Assembly: GCA_932294295.1 (NCBI GenBank)
Contig: OW028575.1
Coordinates: 41,202,753 to 41,266,752 of the forward strand
Origin: Alitta virens
Taxonomy: Eukaryota; Annelida; Polychaeta; Phyllodocida; Nereididae
DNA length: 64,000 bases
Direction: 5' to 3'
The first letter of the stretch is position 1. Every line of letters starts with the position of its first letter. Below, piece after piece: positions 35,587-48,712 of this stretch. A program made the position numbers and the translations under genes. Below the pieces are notes generated by a model, which was not told the origin of the DNA, ran no database searches, and saw nothing but the letters and a program-made list of their open reading frames with translations.

Positions 35587-35963
35587 GAAAATATAATGTT
35601 AGGTAGCAATATCAAAATCAGCTATGACACAAGATATGGTTCCATTTTGTTTGTCGCACCCGTATGATGGAACATATTATTCATCTGCAAAAGTTTCAAA
35701 ATTCTGGTTCTTATTTCCGAGAACACGAAAAAATGATTTAAACATGGATTTTAAAACTGCACCAATGGTTCACTCCCTGCCTAAGTCATTAAAACAGGAT
35801 CTTCCTGATGGTTAAACTGCCTGTTTTTTTAATAACTTAATGTAATTTGCAATTGTTTTTCTGCTCGAATTACGAATGTCAATAGATAGAAATGACATTT
35901 CTTGCTTCTGACCATTCCCCCACATACCATACACAGTTGCTTGTGTCCCCTGATGCCTGATCA

Positions 35964-36606
35964 TTATGTAGAGGAGACTGGGGTCCGGCCTGTCTCTTCT
36001 GGAGGACAGCCCTGATGTTTGTAATAACTTTTGAGGACCTTTGGCCAATATTGATATACAACAGTTGGAGCCAACATCACAATAGAGAGTGCTCAGCCAA
36101 ATGGATCAGGAAATGAGAATGGCTGTATTATTTTCATTTTGCTGTCCTTGATATATTGGATGAAGGCAGAGGAATCTACCACAGTCTCCCGGGTAATGCC
36201 CTGGTCATCGGTTATGCTGGACAGGTCCTGATAATGGCCAATCATGTTTGGTCCTGCATTTTTGCTCACCCAATAAACGTTCCTAATAGACAACGCCTGA
36301 TGGACACTCGATTTGGACCCCTTGAAACTCATCCAAAGAATCTGGATATCATACAATTCCCTACTGCATTTGTTTGCTGTCTTAGAATGCATCAGAATTG
36401 AATTCATCAAATTGGACCCAATAAGCCTTAAACGTTCGTAAGGAGAACTCTGAAACACTAAAACGACAAAGCAAGAAGTAAGAATATGTAAACCAAAAGG
36501 TTGGGTTCTTTTGAACATTGGAATCTCCACCATATATTGGTTCTGAGCCAAAGCGGCTGATTATACCTTTCGTATCGCTCATATTATTGAGGTAGCCGCA
36601 AGACAA
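35964..36606 (-). pseudogene. Broken reading frame of unrecognised origin
   Basis: A 152-codon minus-strand frame (36551-36093) has protein-like codon use, for example SSITDDQGITRETVVDSS and a hydrophobic FGLHILTSCFVVLVFQ. It ends in TGA but stays open in the same frame for about 42 more codons, to 35964. A second overlapping frame (36606-36382) begins MSDTKGIISRFGSEPIYGGD and could precede it only through a frameshift. This pattern suggests a decayed gene or retrocopy with a membrane-anchor-like segment. I do not recognise the family, and a chance open frame is possible in 64 kb. Confidence 0.25.
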
Positions 36607-39600
36607 AGTCTTGAAATATATTAACAGAAGCAGAGAGTTGATAATTTGATTGATATAGCAATATGCAACTCTAATGTACCACTAGATGCCATCCTTTTAT
36701 TATATGGCTTGATTTACCCCTTAAATGCTAATGCTAGGCTTGTCTTTTCAGACTTGATCTCATTGGATCGCAGTCTTTGGGGCTGAGAATTGGCGTTTTT
36801 AATCAAAGCCCGTAATTCGCAGGAATAAACTGGCTGATGTACAGTAACAATTGTGTGGCCGACATGACTGGTTAAATCGGCTGTGGATCATGCAGACTAT
36901 ATACAGCCATTGCAAGGACAATCTTAGCTGCAGCTCTATTATGTGAGGGGCTGGCGGGCTCTGGGGACCCATGCTACAAAAAGCCCCACCTGGCTAAACC
37001 AATTATGCAAGGCAAAATATGACAGAGCAAAGTGGATTTGCCCAGCCAATCAAATTACCAACTCTCTGCTTCCTCGTTAATATATTTCTTGCGCAATTAG
37101 AAATGAAATGTGGAATTAATGAAGAAATGTGTTCAATAGCTGGCAGACATTAAGAGACAATTGTCAGGCAAAATCATTGCTTATTACTGGCTTACAAGAG
37201 AAAAGAATTCTCCCCAATAGAGTTAGAGCTTTATCAGACTTCTCCTTATTCTTCATAAGACTCCTGGGTGCTGTTGAGGCAGCCTTAATTGCTTTAATGA
37301 GTCTTGAAGAAATAAAATTGAATCATCGCTGCAATCCAGATTCTTAAAAAGCAATTGTGTCAGGGAATTTTCAAATAATTGGGCCTGCATGACTTGGCAA
37401 TCCATTGTTTGGCCCGCTCATCCCCATAAAGTAAGAATAAGCTGCTGGTGGCCTAGTGGCGCAACTATCAGCTCTTCTGAAGGTCATGGGTTCATTTTAT
37501 ACTATTATAGGTAGGCCTTTCTCTGTTTGCTACAGTTTACACTGTAAATCTAAGAATAATTCTAAAGTGGTAGGGAAATTCTAGGTATTTGTATTATGAA
37601 GTAAGACCAATGATTTAAATGTAAAGTGAATTGGACTCAAGACCTCATCATCTCATCATAACATCTGCCCCTGTGAGCAGCACATCCAACCAGTGGTGCA
37701 AGGACAATGGAATATCCAATGAGACCAATGCACATGATCTGTCGATCCTGTGGTTTAGTGGCTAAAGTGTTTTCACTCGCTAATTAAAATGTACTAACGT
37801 TATAGATAATTATAGAGTTATATAAGAAAAGAGCGGGTGAAATTAAATGTCAATGCTATTATTTAAGATCAGATGCAGGAATTTGTGGTGGCCCACATTG
37901 AACTCTTTCAGTCTTAACACCAACCCATGGCAGCACACTACAACATCCAAAACACCACTAGACAGAGCACACTCCTGGAAGACCAACCACAGCAAGTGTT
38001 GGATGTGACATTGATGTGATATTATGGATGTGGGGAGAGAGGGATTGCTATTAAAGATGTTTTATTCATCAAAGTCCTAATTAGATTGGACTTATTTCCA
38101 CCTGTAAATGCAATTTAATGGAGCGAGCGCCTGTTAATGTATTTTGTGCTCTTCAATATTGAATCAGCACCTTCCCAGACCTGGTGTCCCTGCCAATTAT
38201 CTTCATAGCAAAATTTGATAATTGCTTTAAACTCTGTCAAGATTCATCAAACACAAAACTTCAATGGCTGTCATCTTGCTTAATTTGCAGTAATTGCAGC
38301 TTTTTCCAATTCAAACACGATTAGAATTTATTATTTCTGTTACAAATGAGATGAGTGTCGACTGAGGAAGGAGCCCGGCAAACATTTCAATTCTGTTGTT
38401 GTCCTCGTGAAGAAGTGTTCACAAATGGCTGAGTGGTGCCCTCTTGATATGGGCGCCAGGTTGCAATGCTGCATCATCAATTTCATGTTGCTGTTACGAT
38501 TAATGTAATGGTTTCTCTTCTTCTATATTTCTATATATTTTAAATTGACTGCCACAGCCTATGAGTTCTTACTGACGTTTGACAGATGTCTGGCTCTTAA
38601 TGCCTGCTGGCTATTGAATTAATTCATTTCAGAGATGTCGATAATTGTTATTCGTGAATATAGACTGTATAGCCTATAGTCATCTATAGGGCCTAGTGCA
38701 AAAAATGAAGACATTGATGTAGTCTCACATTGAATACAGCTATACTACTAATTCTACAGTTGTTAATTTTATCATCTTTTTTTTTGGTAGATGTATTCTC
38801 TGAAAATGTTAGGCTAATCTATTAAGCCTTTTTGATTTTGTAACCAAATGAACAGCAGAAAAATGACGTTTTTAACATTTTTAGTGTGATATTATGAAGT
38901 TGTTCAAATATGCCTGATCGATTTCAGTAACTTGTCTTTTTATAATTTAATGTTCAAAATCAACATTTTCTTAGGTTCAGATTTCAAAACTAAAATTATT
39001 TTGTATTTGTTCTTTGCCCTATCTGTTCACTGTTCATGTAGCATATATATATATATATTGCTGGAACCATGATGAGAGATAGTCACAATAAATGTGTCAA
39101 TATCTGTCATTCAAAATTTAAGTTCGCTTTTTTCATGTATCACTAGTACCAATTAATGAATGGGAAGCTTTTTTCGTCCCGAGCCTTCTGCTACATTCAT
39201 TACTCAGATTTTTATAAATTTATTGATCTGTTAGAAAAAAGATAATTGCATGAAATTATGCCATTATATGTTATATAATTTCAGACTATTGTCAAAGTTC
39301 CTTATGTTTCCAAGGTAGTGAGAGCCTAGCAAGAAGTGAAATGGTTGTGCTTTTAAAATCCCTGCCTCAATCTTTTAACTACTGTCTTCTCGCAAAATAA
39401 TGAAATTAAATTACTAAGCTATTGGTGTACTTTGTCACAGACATAATCAGAACAATAATGCAATGAGTTTGTGGCTTCTACTAGTTCTAGAAGTGCGACA
39501 AGAAATTGCTGTTGAATTGTGTTCTTTCTTTTATACCTATAGCAGACAAACGAAATGATGAAAAAATGAAACTTACAATAGTATTAATACAAAATTTGCA

Positions 39601-39837
39601 GTTATTAAGCAGGGTGTGATTTTTTATGAAGCGTTTACTTACGTTTGGCTCTAACTGTTTGGTTATGTGACACTTTGGCTTCATTATTTTTGCGCTTGGC
39701 TATAGCTGACTTGAAAGTCATCTCTGAAATTGGATAATAAACGATGTACTAATACAATGCGGTAAATTCCGCATTGCTTAGTTAATAGTACAACTTAAAT
39801 GAAGAATTTTGAAATAAGCTACCAAGAGCTAGGAACA

Positions 39838-39920
39838 ACTACAACAAACCACAACAAGCCATAACAAGCCACAACAAGCCATAATAAGCCACAATAAGCA
39901 ACAATAAGCAACAACAAGCC
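39838..39920. repeat. 10-bp tandem repeat
   Basis: About eight copies of ACAACAAGCC with ATAACAAGCC and ACAATAAGCA variants. Confidence 0.93.
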
Positions 39921-42716
39921 AGCCACAGTAATTAAGCCATACATAGCTGGAGATTAACACGACCACCGTTAATAAACACTTAATAACAAATACGTTATGT
40001 TGTGTTATAACTTATATATACCACACATGCCCTGCAATTGAATATCAGTCATGAAGTTGTGTTGGAATTTAAATTATTTTGATAGGCCTAAGTTAAGTAT
40101 GAGAGTCTTTTTGTAATATAGTTTTGGAAAAATGTACAAAACAATATCTGAGACTGAAACAGAGATATGTTGCCATCTTGGGTGGGATGAAACAAATAGT
40201 ATGTTCTGATATCGTGGTTACAGCTTGTCCTTAACTGGGGATTTAGCTTGTGGACATGGCTGACCACTGGTCACTATTCTTAATTGCTGCAACTGGACAT
40301 TCACAACGTCAATAAATGGATGACTGGACTGCATCATATTACAGGGGCAGATTATCTGGCTTGGTCAGTTCTTGCCAATTGCAAATATAAAGTGCGAGGC
40401 AGGCCAGTCCATTTCCATCTCAATTCAATTGTCTCTTGGCTTTTTGACAGCTTCATTGCATTACTGCACCATTTATCGCTCACCCCAGCTATGGCCACAT
40501 AACGCAATAATGATTGTGGCTCTAACTCAATTAGGCTGTGTCTGTTTTGGGGGAATTTGCAAGACAAGCGCCCTCATTATCAGGTCACCTCCAAAACAGC
40601 GCCCTCTAACGTTTTTCTTTAGAAGCAACTCTCCGCCATATTACTGTGTTTACAATTGTAAGCCACATCTTGATGTAGTGAGTAAAGAAGTTACTGCCCG
40701 TTTGTGGCATGCATGCTGTTTTGCTTAGCCTGCCCAATCATTACTAATAACATTTTATAATCAATTCCCACAAAATACACGGATCAATCTCAAGCACACT
40801 TAACTCGATTCTTTCCAACACCCTTGTGAAAACCCCATGCAGATGCTGTTCGTTGGCATTAGTAGTACTTTAAAGTCAGTGTCTAAGCGATGACAAGTAC
40901 AAGACACCACCCATACGTTAAAACTGAAACTTGTCGACATTTGCTTCAGGCAGCTGATAAAAAATTATCTGGGTCTCCACGATATTTGACCGTAGACAAA
41001 ACGTGATGCTTCTAGTTTTGAGAATATCTTATAAATTATTATTCAGAACATATTATATTTTCTTAAGTTTATGCTTTCTTTCTATTTGCTATGTTATAGG
41101 ACTACCTGGTCATGTCTTCACTTTTCAAAACATCTTGTAAATAAATATTTATATATTTATTATATAGACGCTGATTCATTTACGCATTTTTGGCTTTAAT
41201 ATTTAATGATTCAAAACTATTTCGTCATGTCTTGTCTTGTTTCTCCACTGAAAAATAGAAAATGTAGTCTGTGTAGGTAGTCATATACTTACAATCATAT
41301 TGTGCCAAATTTGGGAAACATTAGGTACCTCTGTACTGATGTAACAGAATTGCCAGAAACATTATGTTATTACCATTTCATGTATAAGAAATAAACATTG
41401 TCGATGATATCAGCAACATGACATATAACGAACGTGCATGCACCCATTGCCCCCAGCATAAAGCCATGTCAGCTGCCCTAACCTTGTGCCAATAGCTTGA
41501 CAAGTTGCGAGGAAGTTGTCCAGACGCCCTGGGTCAGCTTGCCTGCACTGTTTTCCAATACTAAATGATCCTTAATATCAAAGTTCGCCAAATGCAATTA
41601 GCAGATGCCTGATTTAATACAGTTGTCTTGCAATTAGATTTGATTCGAGTTTGCGGCCCGCGAAACTTGGTTAGGCGCGAAAATCAATGGGGGAGGTGAA
41701 TGGACGCAAAACACGCTTCCCTGGCAACCGATAGAGAACGCCTAGCAACAAGAGATCAACTAAAAATAACAGCAAGTGCCCGGATGCTTCTAATTGACAT
41801 TTGCATATAATGAAGTACTCTGATTGTTTTCCAATCTGATGGGCGCACATCCCGCTTAAATTACATTGGAATTGTCCAGTTGCGGTGACTGGTTTAAGTT
41901 ATTTTATGACTATGAAATACATGATGTTATGAGTGCAGACATGTAATCCATACATGTAATGTTTGTAATTTGGTTGGTTATATTTGCAACGTATACAATG
42001 ATAGATTTATTTCTTCACACAATGTATTTCTAAATTCAAGAAGAGTTGGCATTAGCAACATCTGAGGAGGAGACAATACAGGGGCATTTTCCAGAATTTG
42101 TATAGGTGATTTATTTGGCAGTTATAAGCTATACATCTACCATGTTATACAATAAAGTTCTGGAAAGTTATAGGTTAATGTTGCTTCTTCGGAATATTAT
42201 TTGACAAACCCATGGTAAGTATGTGGTTAGGTACTTTATTAATAAATCTATGATGCAGGAACTCCTCCAATGAAGTATAGTTGGGGTATGGACATTTTTG
42301 GCTAACTGTTGTATTGTTGAAATTATGCCTAAGTTGTGTGTATGAAACTTCTATAGATCTGCATATTATCCGTCCCTCAGCTATCATCTAAAGATAAATT
42401 AACAAATCAATGACCACGAACTGTTTCCTGTATTCCCAATGTTGACATTTGCCTTTCTTTTTGTTGTCATTGTAGTGTCAGTCAGAATAACAGCAGTAGT
42501 ATCAATGGGGAAAGTGTTCAGAAAAACAGTAAATTTACATAAAACACTACAGAGATCTGTCATAATCTGTTGCAAAATTTGGCTGTGACGTTTTTATTTT
42601 ATCGAAAATGTCTATACAAGATTAGTTAAGTAGTTATTTATTGGAACACAATGACATCATTGTATCTTAAGCACACTGTGATTCTTTATTTATGTCATAA
42701 TAAATACCCACTAACT

Positions 42717-42783
42717 TGCTGCTTACTTACTAACTTACTCACTCACTTACTTACTTACTTGATTATATACTCACTTACTTACA
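42717..42783. repeat. (ACTT)n microsatellite
   Basis: Interrupted ACTT/ACTC units over about 65 bp. Confidence 0.9.
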
Positions 42784-43569
42784 ATACAAGCCTTCAGTCA
42801 CAATTAGATACGCGCAATAACTAGTTTAAACCCTATTTTCTTTCCCGATCTACTCTAAATTTTATTTTAATGCATTTTGTCTTATCTTCATTTATAAACA
42901 ATCTAGATCAATCTCCTGCTTACCGTGTAAATTACAACTGTTTAACTGCTTGGCTCTCATCCAGTTCGGTTTAGCCTTTACAACTCGTGATTAGTCATCT
43001 ATAATGAAAGTATCTCCAGTGCCCTAGAATGAGACATCATGAGTTAGCTTATTGTTGCTCCGTTCATGGCATGAATGTAATAGTCGTTTCCGAATGTTTG
43101 TCGCACAGTCATCCAGAAACAGCGAAGGTCGCCCTCCCAACGATTGGCGAGTTAGCTCAACTTATTAGATTCCTTTGTGAAATATGAAACGGCTAATGAC
43201 ATTAGCTTCTGATAGAGTCCTATATGCAAGGGGGAGGAAGGGAGGGGGCTGCAACTTGACAGTCATCCTATCCCAAGAATAACACGTTGCCTCTATTGAA
43301 TAATTTAGATTGCTCAACAGACTGTAATTAGCGACACACGTTGTACTTTTAAGGCTCTTCTGCTATATGGTTTAAAGAATAATCTTGCAGTTGTGTTTTT
43401 GTTATTGCGTGGTTTTACAAGTGAAATGTCTTGTAAATCAGGCTGATGTTTATAATCTGAATTGATTAATATCACTAACTTATACCTTACTACTCATTAT
43501 TTTTGTATATCTAATTATTTATGTAACGTTTCATGCTAGTATTATCATCAGTATTTATTTTTATTTCAT

Positions 43570-43725
43570 TTATTTATTTAAATTTTTTGTAAGAGGGGAC
43601 AACATAGAATAGTTGTAAACTCTGTTGTCTCCTGTTGTGTTATGTGATGTTTCCTGTTGCAGTGTTTTGATTTCTATGTATGTGTGTTGTGTGAAAACTT
43701 ATATCATGACAAAATAAAAAATCCT
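43570..43725 (+). mobile_element. Probable LINE 3'UTR remnant
   Basis: GTAAGAGGGGACAACATAGA ... GTTGTAAACTCTGTTGTCTCC followed by T/G-rich sequence and GACAAAATAAAAAATCC. The imperfect GGGGACAACA / TGTTGTCTCC hairpin before an AATAAA-type tail is the layout of several non-LTR retrotransposon 3' ends. No coding remnant precedes it. Confidence 0.4.
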
Positions 43726-44340
43726 AAACGCCCTGTTTGATATAAGAAATACCCTGCTTGAAATAAGCTAACCTCACAAAGTGAATATTGCTCTAACAAC
43801 TTGCTCGGGTCATTGAAATATGTTTGTTGTGACGGAGTATTGACCGTGTTGTTATACTGATTGATCTTCAATTCTTGATATGGCACAAAAATGGAAGATA
43901 ATAACATCTTCAAGATTATGGAATGATAGACATACGCGCCAGAATATGACAAATAATTCGCCCTTTCAACCAAATTATCTATCTGTATATGCATTTCTAT
44001 GAACTTCGTGAAGGTATATGTTAAACATTTGTATCTACGTCATTAAGACTTGATGCAAAAAAATATATAATAAATAGATACATTTTACCAAGTTCGCTGC
44101 AATTAGTAATGATGGTGATACTGTGCATTAAAATAACACCATGGAAATAGATTTGCAATTATGTTTGCCTTAAAATGGAAGTGTGACTAGGCCTGGGTAG
44201 AATACATGCTCTGGGTTGGCTAAGCACCTTATTGCAGGTAAATCGGGGTGCGGGGGGCTGGGAGGCGGGGCTGAGGGTGTTTGGTGCTTGGTGGGGTTTC
44301 TAAGCTCACTTCAAAAGAAACACAGCCGCCGTGGATCAGT

Positions 44341-44401
44341 GCCCCCCCCCCCTGCCTTTGTTAAAGGTGTTGCTGATGTTAGGGGGGGGGGGGCACCCCC
44401 A
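44341..44401. repeat. Paired poly-C and poly-G tracts
   Basis: A C run at about 44341-44352 and a G run at about 44382-44392 lie 30 bp apart and could pair. Confidence 0.85.
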
Positions 44402-44611
44402 TAGATAAGGGCTACTGGTCGTTGATTTAAACTTTTAAAAAAAGTATGTCATATAATTTAATATAAATATAATTTGCCCTTACTGCCATTTCACTAACTA
44501 TGTTCAGTCGTACAGTTTTCATTGATAAATTTCACTCTTATCCTGGTTGTTGTGTAAGCATGACAGTTGTAGTTATAGAAAGCACTTGAGTCGGCAGGAT
44601 CAATTTGCATA

Positions 44612-44896
44612 TACAGTTAGTTTCATTAAAAACCGCCCTTCAAATTGAGCCTAGCCAAAGCTGTAATTGCTGGCTACTCAAAACCGGATAAAAAATTACA
44701 TATTTATGATATATTACATTAATTTCTTACATTTACCAATGTTTACCCTTTTCTGGTGATAAATGTAAGCCGACTATTAGCTATAGAAGTGGAAAGAAGT
44801 GGACAGAAGCAGCTGGCTTTAGCCTGTTTAGATCACAGTCATGTACAAGTCGCTACAGCCGTCTAGAGTCAACCGTTTTTTACGAAACTAACTGTA
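44612..44896. mobile_element. MITE, family M (copy 2)
   Basis: TACAGTTAGTTTCATTAAAA at the left and ACGAAACTAACTGTA at the right, with the same internal landmarks as copy 1 (GCTGGCTACTCAAA, TAAGCCGACTATTAGCTA, AGAAGCAGCTGGCTTTAG). TA flanks. Shorter than copy 1 by internal deletion. Confidence 0.9.
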
Positions 44897-45959
44897 GGTG
44901 CTTATGACAGCTGGTCTAAATTATTCTACCCATTACGGTGGAACCAAACATCAGTAGAGCAATTCCATGAAATCCGATCTGTTGTCAGCCAATGAAATCA
45001 AGTTAAGACTGTTACAATGATGAACAGTAAGGAAAGAGTGCATAGTCACTACGTGCAAGATCCACACTACCAGTGCCAAGTTCCCCCCTCCCCTGGGCTG
45101 GCATTTCTTCACCTTCTTCAAACCAAACGTAATTTGTGCTTCTCGCCTCTCCTCTAACTTATAGTATTATATTAGGGAGAGGCGACTATCCAATTTGCCT
45201 ACAAATTCCTCTTTAATTTAGCCCGAACAGGTTTCCTTCCAGCTTCAAAAAGAACTGCTCATCCCAGGCTCTGTACACCTTGAGCAAAAAAGATAAAATG
45301 AACCCTATCATAGCACTTGAGAAGCGATTCTTGTACTCTAAATATTGGAATTCAATTATACACACTGTATCCCTTTACTGCCGAAATATTCAGACTCATA
45401 TAAATTAGTAATTGTTTCTATAATCATAAATATATCATGTTGAAAGCTGGCCTGATATATACAATATAGGCCTATGAATATGGGACTTCCGCATTGAATA
45501 TATACACTGACCAGGAAAGGCTCAAGCACGGTTAGATATCAACGTCAGCAACATTTCGATGTATTTTCGCATGTTGAATGAAGATTCTCAGTCCATTTTG
45601 CCATTAATCTTAAAAGTTGGGGGGAAAAGTCAGAATGTAGTCTTAGCCAAAAGAGGGCAGCACCAGCTGTGTGTGGGCTTAATAATGAAGTCTTATGATG
45701 TCAAAATACACATTCAGGACAATTTTGAGAGGAACCCTGTTTCCTTTGCTTATTGAGCAATGTTTCCTCATCCACAACCCACTGCTTTATTCACTACAAT
45801 AAACAATTTATGGGGAAATGAACGACTCTCGAGGCGACTTATTGTTTGACAGTGGCAGAGTGGCTATATAGCCCCCTGGAGGTCCCAAGGTCAGAGTTTT
45901 GACAAAGCCCGTTGCCCGACACAAGTTGCTTCTTCGCCTGAGGGCAGGAAACACAATTA

Positions 45960-45972
45960 CGCCACCTAGAGT
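45960..45972 (-). promoter_or_regulatory. CTCF-like motif
   Basis: CGCCACCTAGAGT is the complement of ACTCTAGGTGGCG and matches the core CCASYAGRKGGCR at 11 of 13 positions. A palindromic GTCACGTGAC (USF/TFE-type E-box) follows at 45985-45994. Confidence 0.35.
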
Positions 45973-46175
45973 CAGACAGGCGAGGTCACGTGACACGCTG
46001 CAGCGACCTCTACTTCCTGTAGGCTATTTAGTCGTCTTGTTCAATCATTGCATTGCAAGAAAATAATCAAGAAACGATTACTGCCAGGGCTTAATAGACA
46101 TCCATAACCGCGATGCAATACTCTCCCCCAACATTTACATTTGTCTTTTTTTTGTCAATTTTCTGCTCATTTTTG

Positions 46176-46188
46176 GTTGCTGGGCAAC
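46176..46188. promoter_or_regulatory. RFX X-box
   Basis: GTTGCTGGGCAAC is two inverted RFX half-sites with a standard spacer. It is the second strong X-box in the desert upstream of DRGX. Confidence 0.4.
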
Positions 46189-47282
46189 AATAATGCATAT
46201 AGGTTTTTTTGTGATTTCTCCACAGACCATCAACAGATGAGAGACACAGTGGGATTATGGGAACTGACACCTTTAATAATGCCTTTATATTCTTTGTGCT
46301 TTAGTCATATTCTTTCACTTTTAAGTTATCTTTTTATTATATAATTTTTTAACTGACCACCAAATCTAATCAATGTGTGAATGAAGAATAAATTATTATT
46401 GTCTGTATAGCTAGCTGTCTGTCAGACCCTGTCTGTCCGTCTGCTGTTCCTTGAATCATCAAGAATCTTTGATTACAATGAATTCAAAATCATCTGCATT
46501 TTGACCTCTTTTCAATCGGCCTCAGTGTATTTTCATCATAGCGTCAGCCACATACATGTTTGTGTCCCTGGATTCTTCTTTCCATACAGACCTGTGCAAT
46601 CGTATTTAGAAAGAACGCAGAGCCGTCCATTGTGTTTTGGGGAAATAATCCCAATATGAAATTGCATGAATAATAGAAGACATTAGGGTGGCACTATGAC
46701 AAAGATTTATACGTCAATATGACGATCTTATTAAAGGCAAAGACTTGAGATGCGTTTAGGGGCCGTGTTTTATTTCATACAAGATGTCAGGTTGCTTATG
46801 AAAAGAGAAAAAATATCTATAGACAAATGAGCAAAGAGACAGGTAATCTCTATCCCAACTTGATGGAGTATAACATATATGAATTAATAAAAAGCAATTA
46901 TGACAAGACACATTTGCAATTATAGGTTATGAATTTGTTACGCAGTTAAACACTAATTTATCTTAAGAGATTCATGCCGTTTGTTTTGCAATAGCTGCGG
47001 TTGAAGTAATCAGTGATTTTGGCTTTCATTGCCAGTGAAAGTTTCCCCTGTAAATGAAATGAATAAATGAATCACACAGAGACAGAAGTGTGAAGTTTTT
47101 CCTTGTTTGAACAAAGCTTTTCCAATAACTGTAAGCTAATGAGGTATTTATCAGGCGAAGTTTCAAATTGCCTTGCATTGCAGACGGATACACTCTTGAG
47201 CATACATTAAACCATAAAAGTCAATTTTGACGCCATTTGCCTAATGAATCGCCTACATTTAAACTGTTCTGAGTGGAGATAT

Positions 47283-47295
47283 TCATTAGGGGGCG
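47283..47295 (+). promoter_or_regulatory. CTCF-like motif
   Basis: TCATTAGGGGGCG fits the CTCF core AGGGGGCG with weaker 5' positions. It lies in a GC-moderate patch at 47.2-47.9 kb. Confidence 0.3.
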
Positions 47296-48599
47296 TTGTT
47301 GACTGTCTGCCTTGCAAGGGTTAAACACATTAAAGTCGGTGGCGACCCCTGGTGCATATTATGCCAAGCACTCTTGACTGGCGGTCGGAGCGGGCCTCTG
47401 TGGATTCAGGCCCCTCTCTGCATTAATCCAATTTAGTCGATGGGGGGTCTCAGTGACAGCCAATCACAAGTAATCACCCGCCGAATGGGGTAACACAGCT
47501 TCATTGGCCTGCTTGAATTTCCGGAGTCAACAAGCTTGGTGCTAAGAGCTCCAACAAGAGCCCGCCTCCCTAATGAAATGAGTCGCCCGGAAGTGCAGTG
47601 TTTTCTTTAGGAAATCACTCCGCCAGCCACCACCGCCTGATCACTTAGAATATTCCTGCGCGCCCCGGACTGACGTCGTGCGTAGAATGAGAATCAGCTG
47701 TCGACCAATCAGAGATCAGCTCGCTTGCATCACCCCATTGTTTAAGATGTGATCACTCGACAATCCACAATGCATCAAACATCTTGCGCCTGGGCATGAA
47801 TAATTCTCGAGAGAAACAGGAACTATTTGTCGTCGAGTACAACCAGCTTCATAACTCCTACCTCCTGGTGGTGCCATGTGTCAAAATGTCAATTAATCTC
47901 TTCCTGTTCTGCGTGTGAATAATTTCAGACACAGTTTCTTAAAAGAAGCCAAACATGTCTGTATGGTCTAAATTTCTTAATTGCTGCACACATCATAGTT
48001 CAGCATTACATAAATAAATCAGCAAATAAGCTATTTTAGAGGCATTTGTTGTTATTGCTAAACTAACTTTGACTATATAGGGTGACGCCAAGAGAACATT
48101 GATGTGACCATGGTCCCTGACACCTAACAAGGATCATTTTCAAAAGGCACTGGTAGATTTATATTCCATCAGGTGTGAGTTGTCAAAACTTGGCCGTGGC
48201 TTCTGCAAGACAGCCCAGAGCAAGTAAAAACATTTGCTGGCCACGTGGTATATATAGGCCTATTCAGCATTGGCAAGCACTGCACATACAAAGTTAGAAA
48301 AAACACAACCTTCGTCTGCCATGAGAAAAAAATAAAAAATAAATAAGTAAATCACAAGAGAAAACCCCACCAAGGGCCCCTGAACTTGGTTGGGAATTCC
48401 TCCGCAAAAGGATGATGTCGTACACAGGCAGATGCCACCTGATGTCCATGATCACTAAGGTATTATAGGAAAACCACACGAGTCCCTGATCTGTTTGGAC
48501 AGATCAGACGATGTTCATTCTTCATAACATTTTCAACAGTATATTCTCTAACTTGAGATGAGTAACGTAGATGAGACTACTACTGATGAGAGTAATTTC

Positions 48600-48712
48600 C
48601 ATATTGTGTTTGATTTAATGTTCCCTATGTAATATTAATGGATCTCTCCATGTGGCCTTAACATGAAAATCAATTGTAAATATGTTTTGGCAAAATAAAA
48701 TAATCTGAATCT
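48600..48712 (+). mobile_element. Possible retroelement 3' tail
   Basis: AT-rich sequence ends in TTTTGGCAAAATAAAATAAT and CTGAATCTGA, resembling a LINE or SINE 3' terminus with polyadenylation signal. There is no coding remnant or target-site duplication to confirm it. Confidence 0.3.

Larger units (their letters stand above)
36607..43569. other. Gene desert, no gene seen
   Basis: Alternating AT-rich stretches and moderately GC-rich patches (36.7-37.4, 37.9-38.6, 40.2-40.8, 41.4-41.9 and 43.0-43.4 kb). Around 37450-37500 a tRNA-like TGGCCTAGTGGCGC ... GGGTTC suggests a SINE remnant. Open frames are short and have no family resemblance. Confidence 0.4.
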
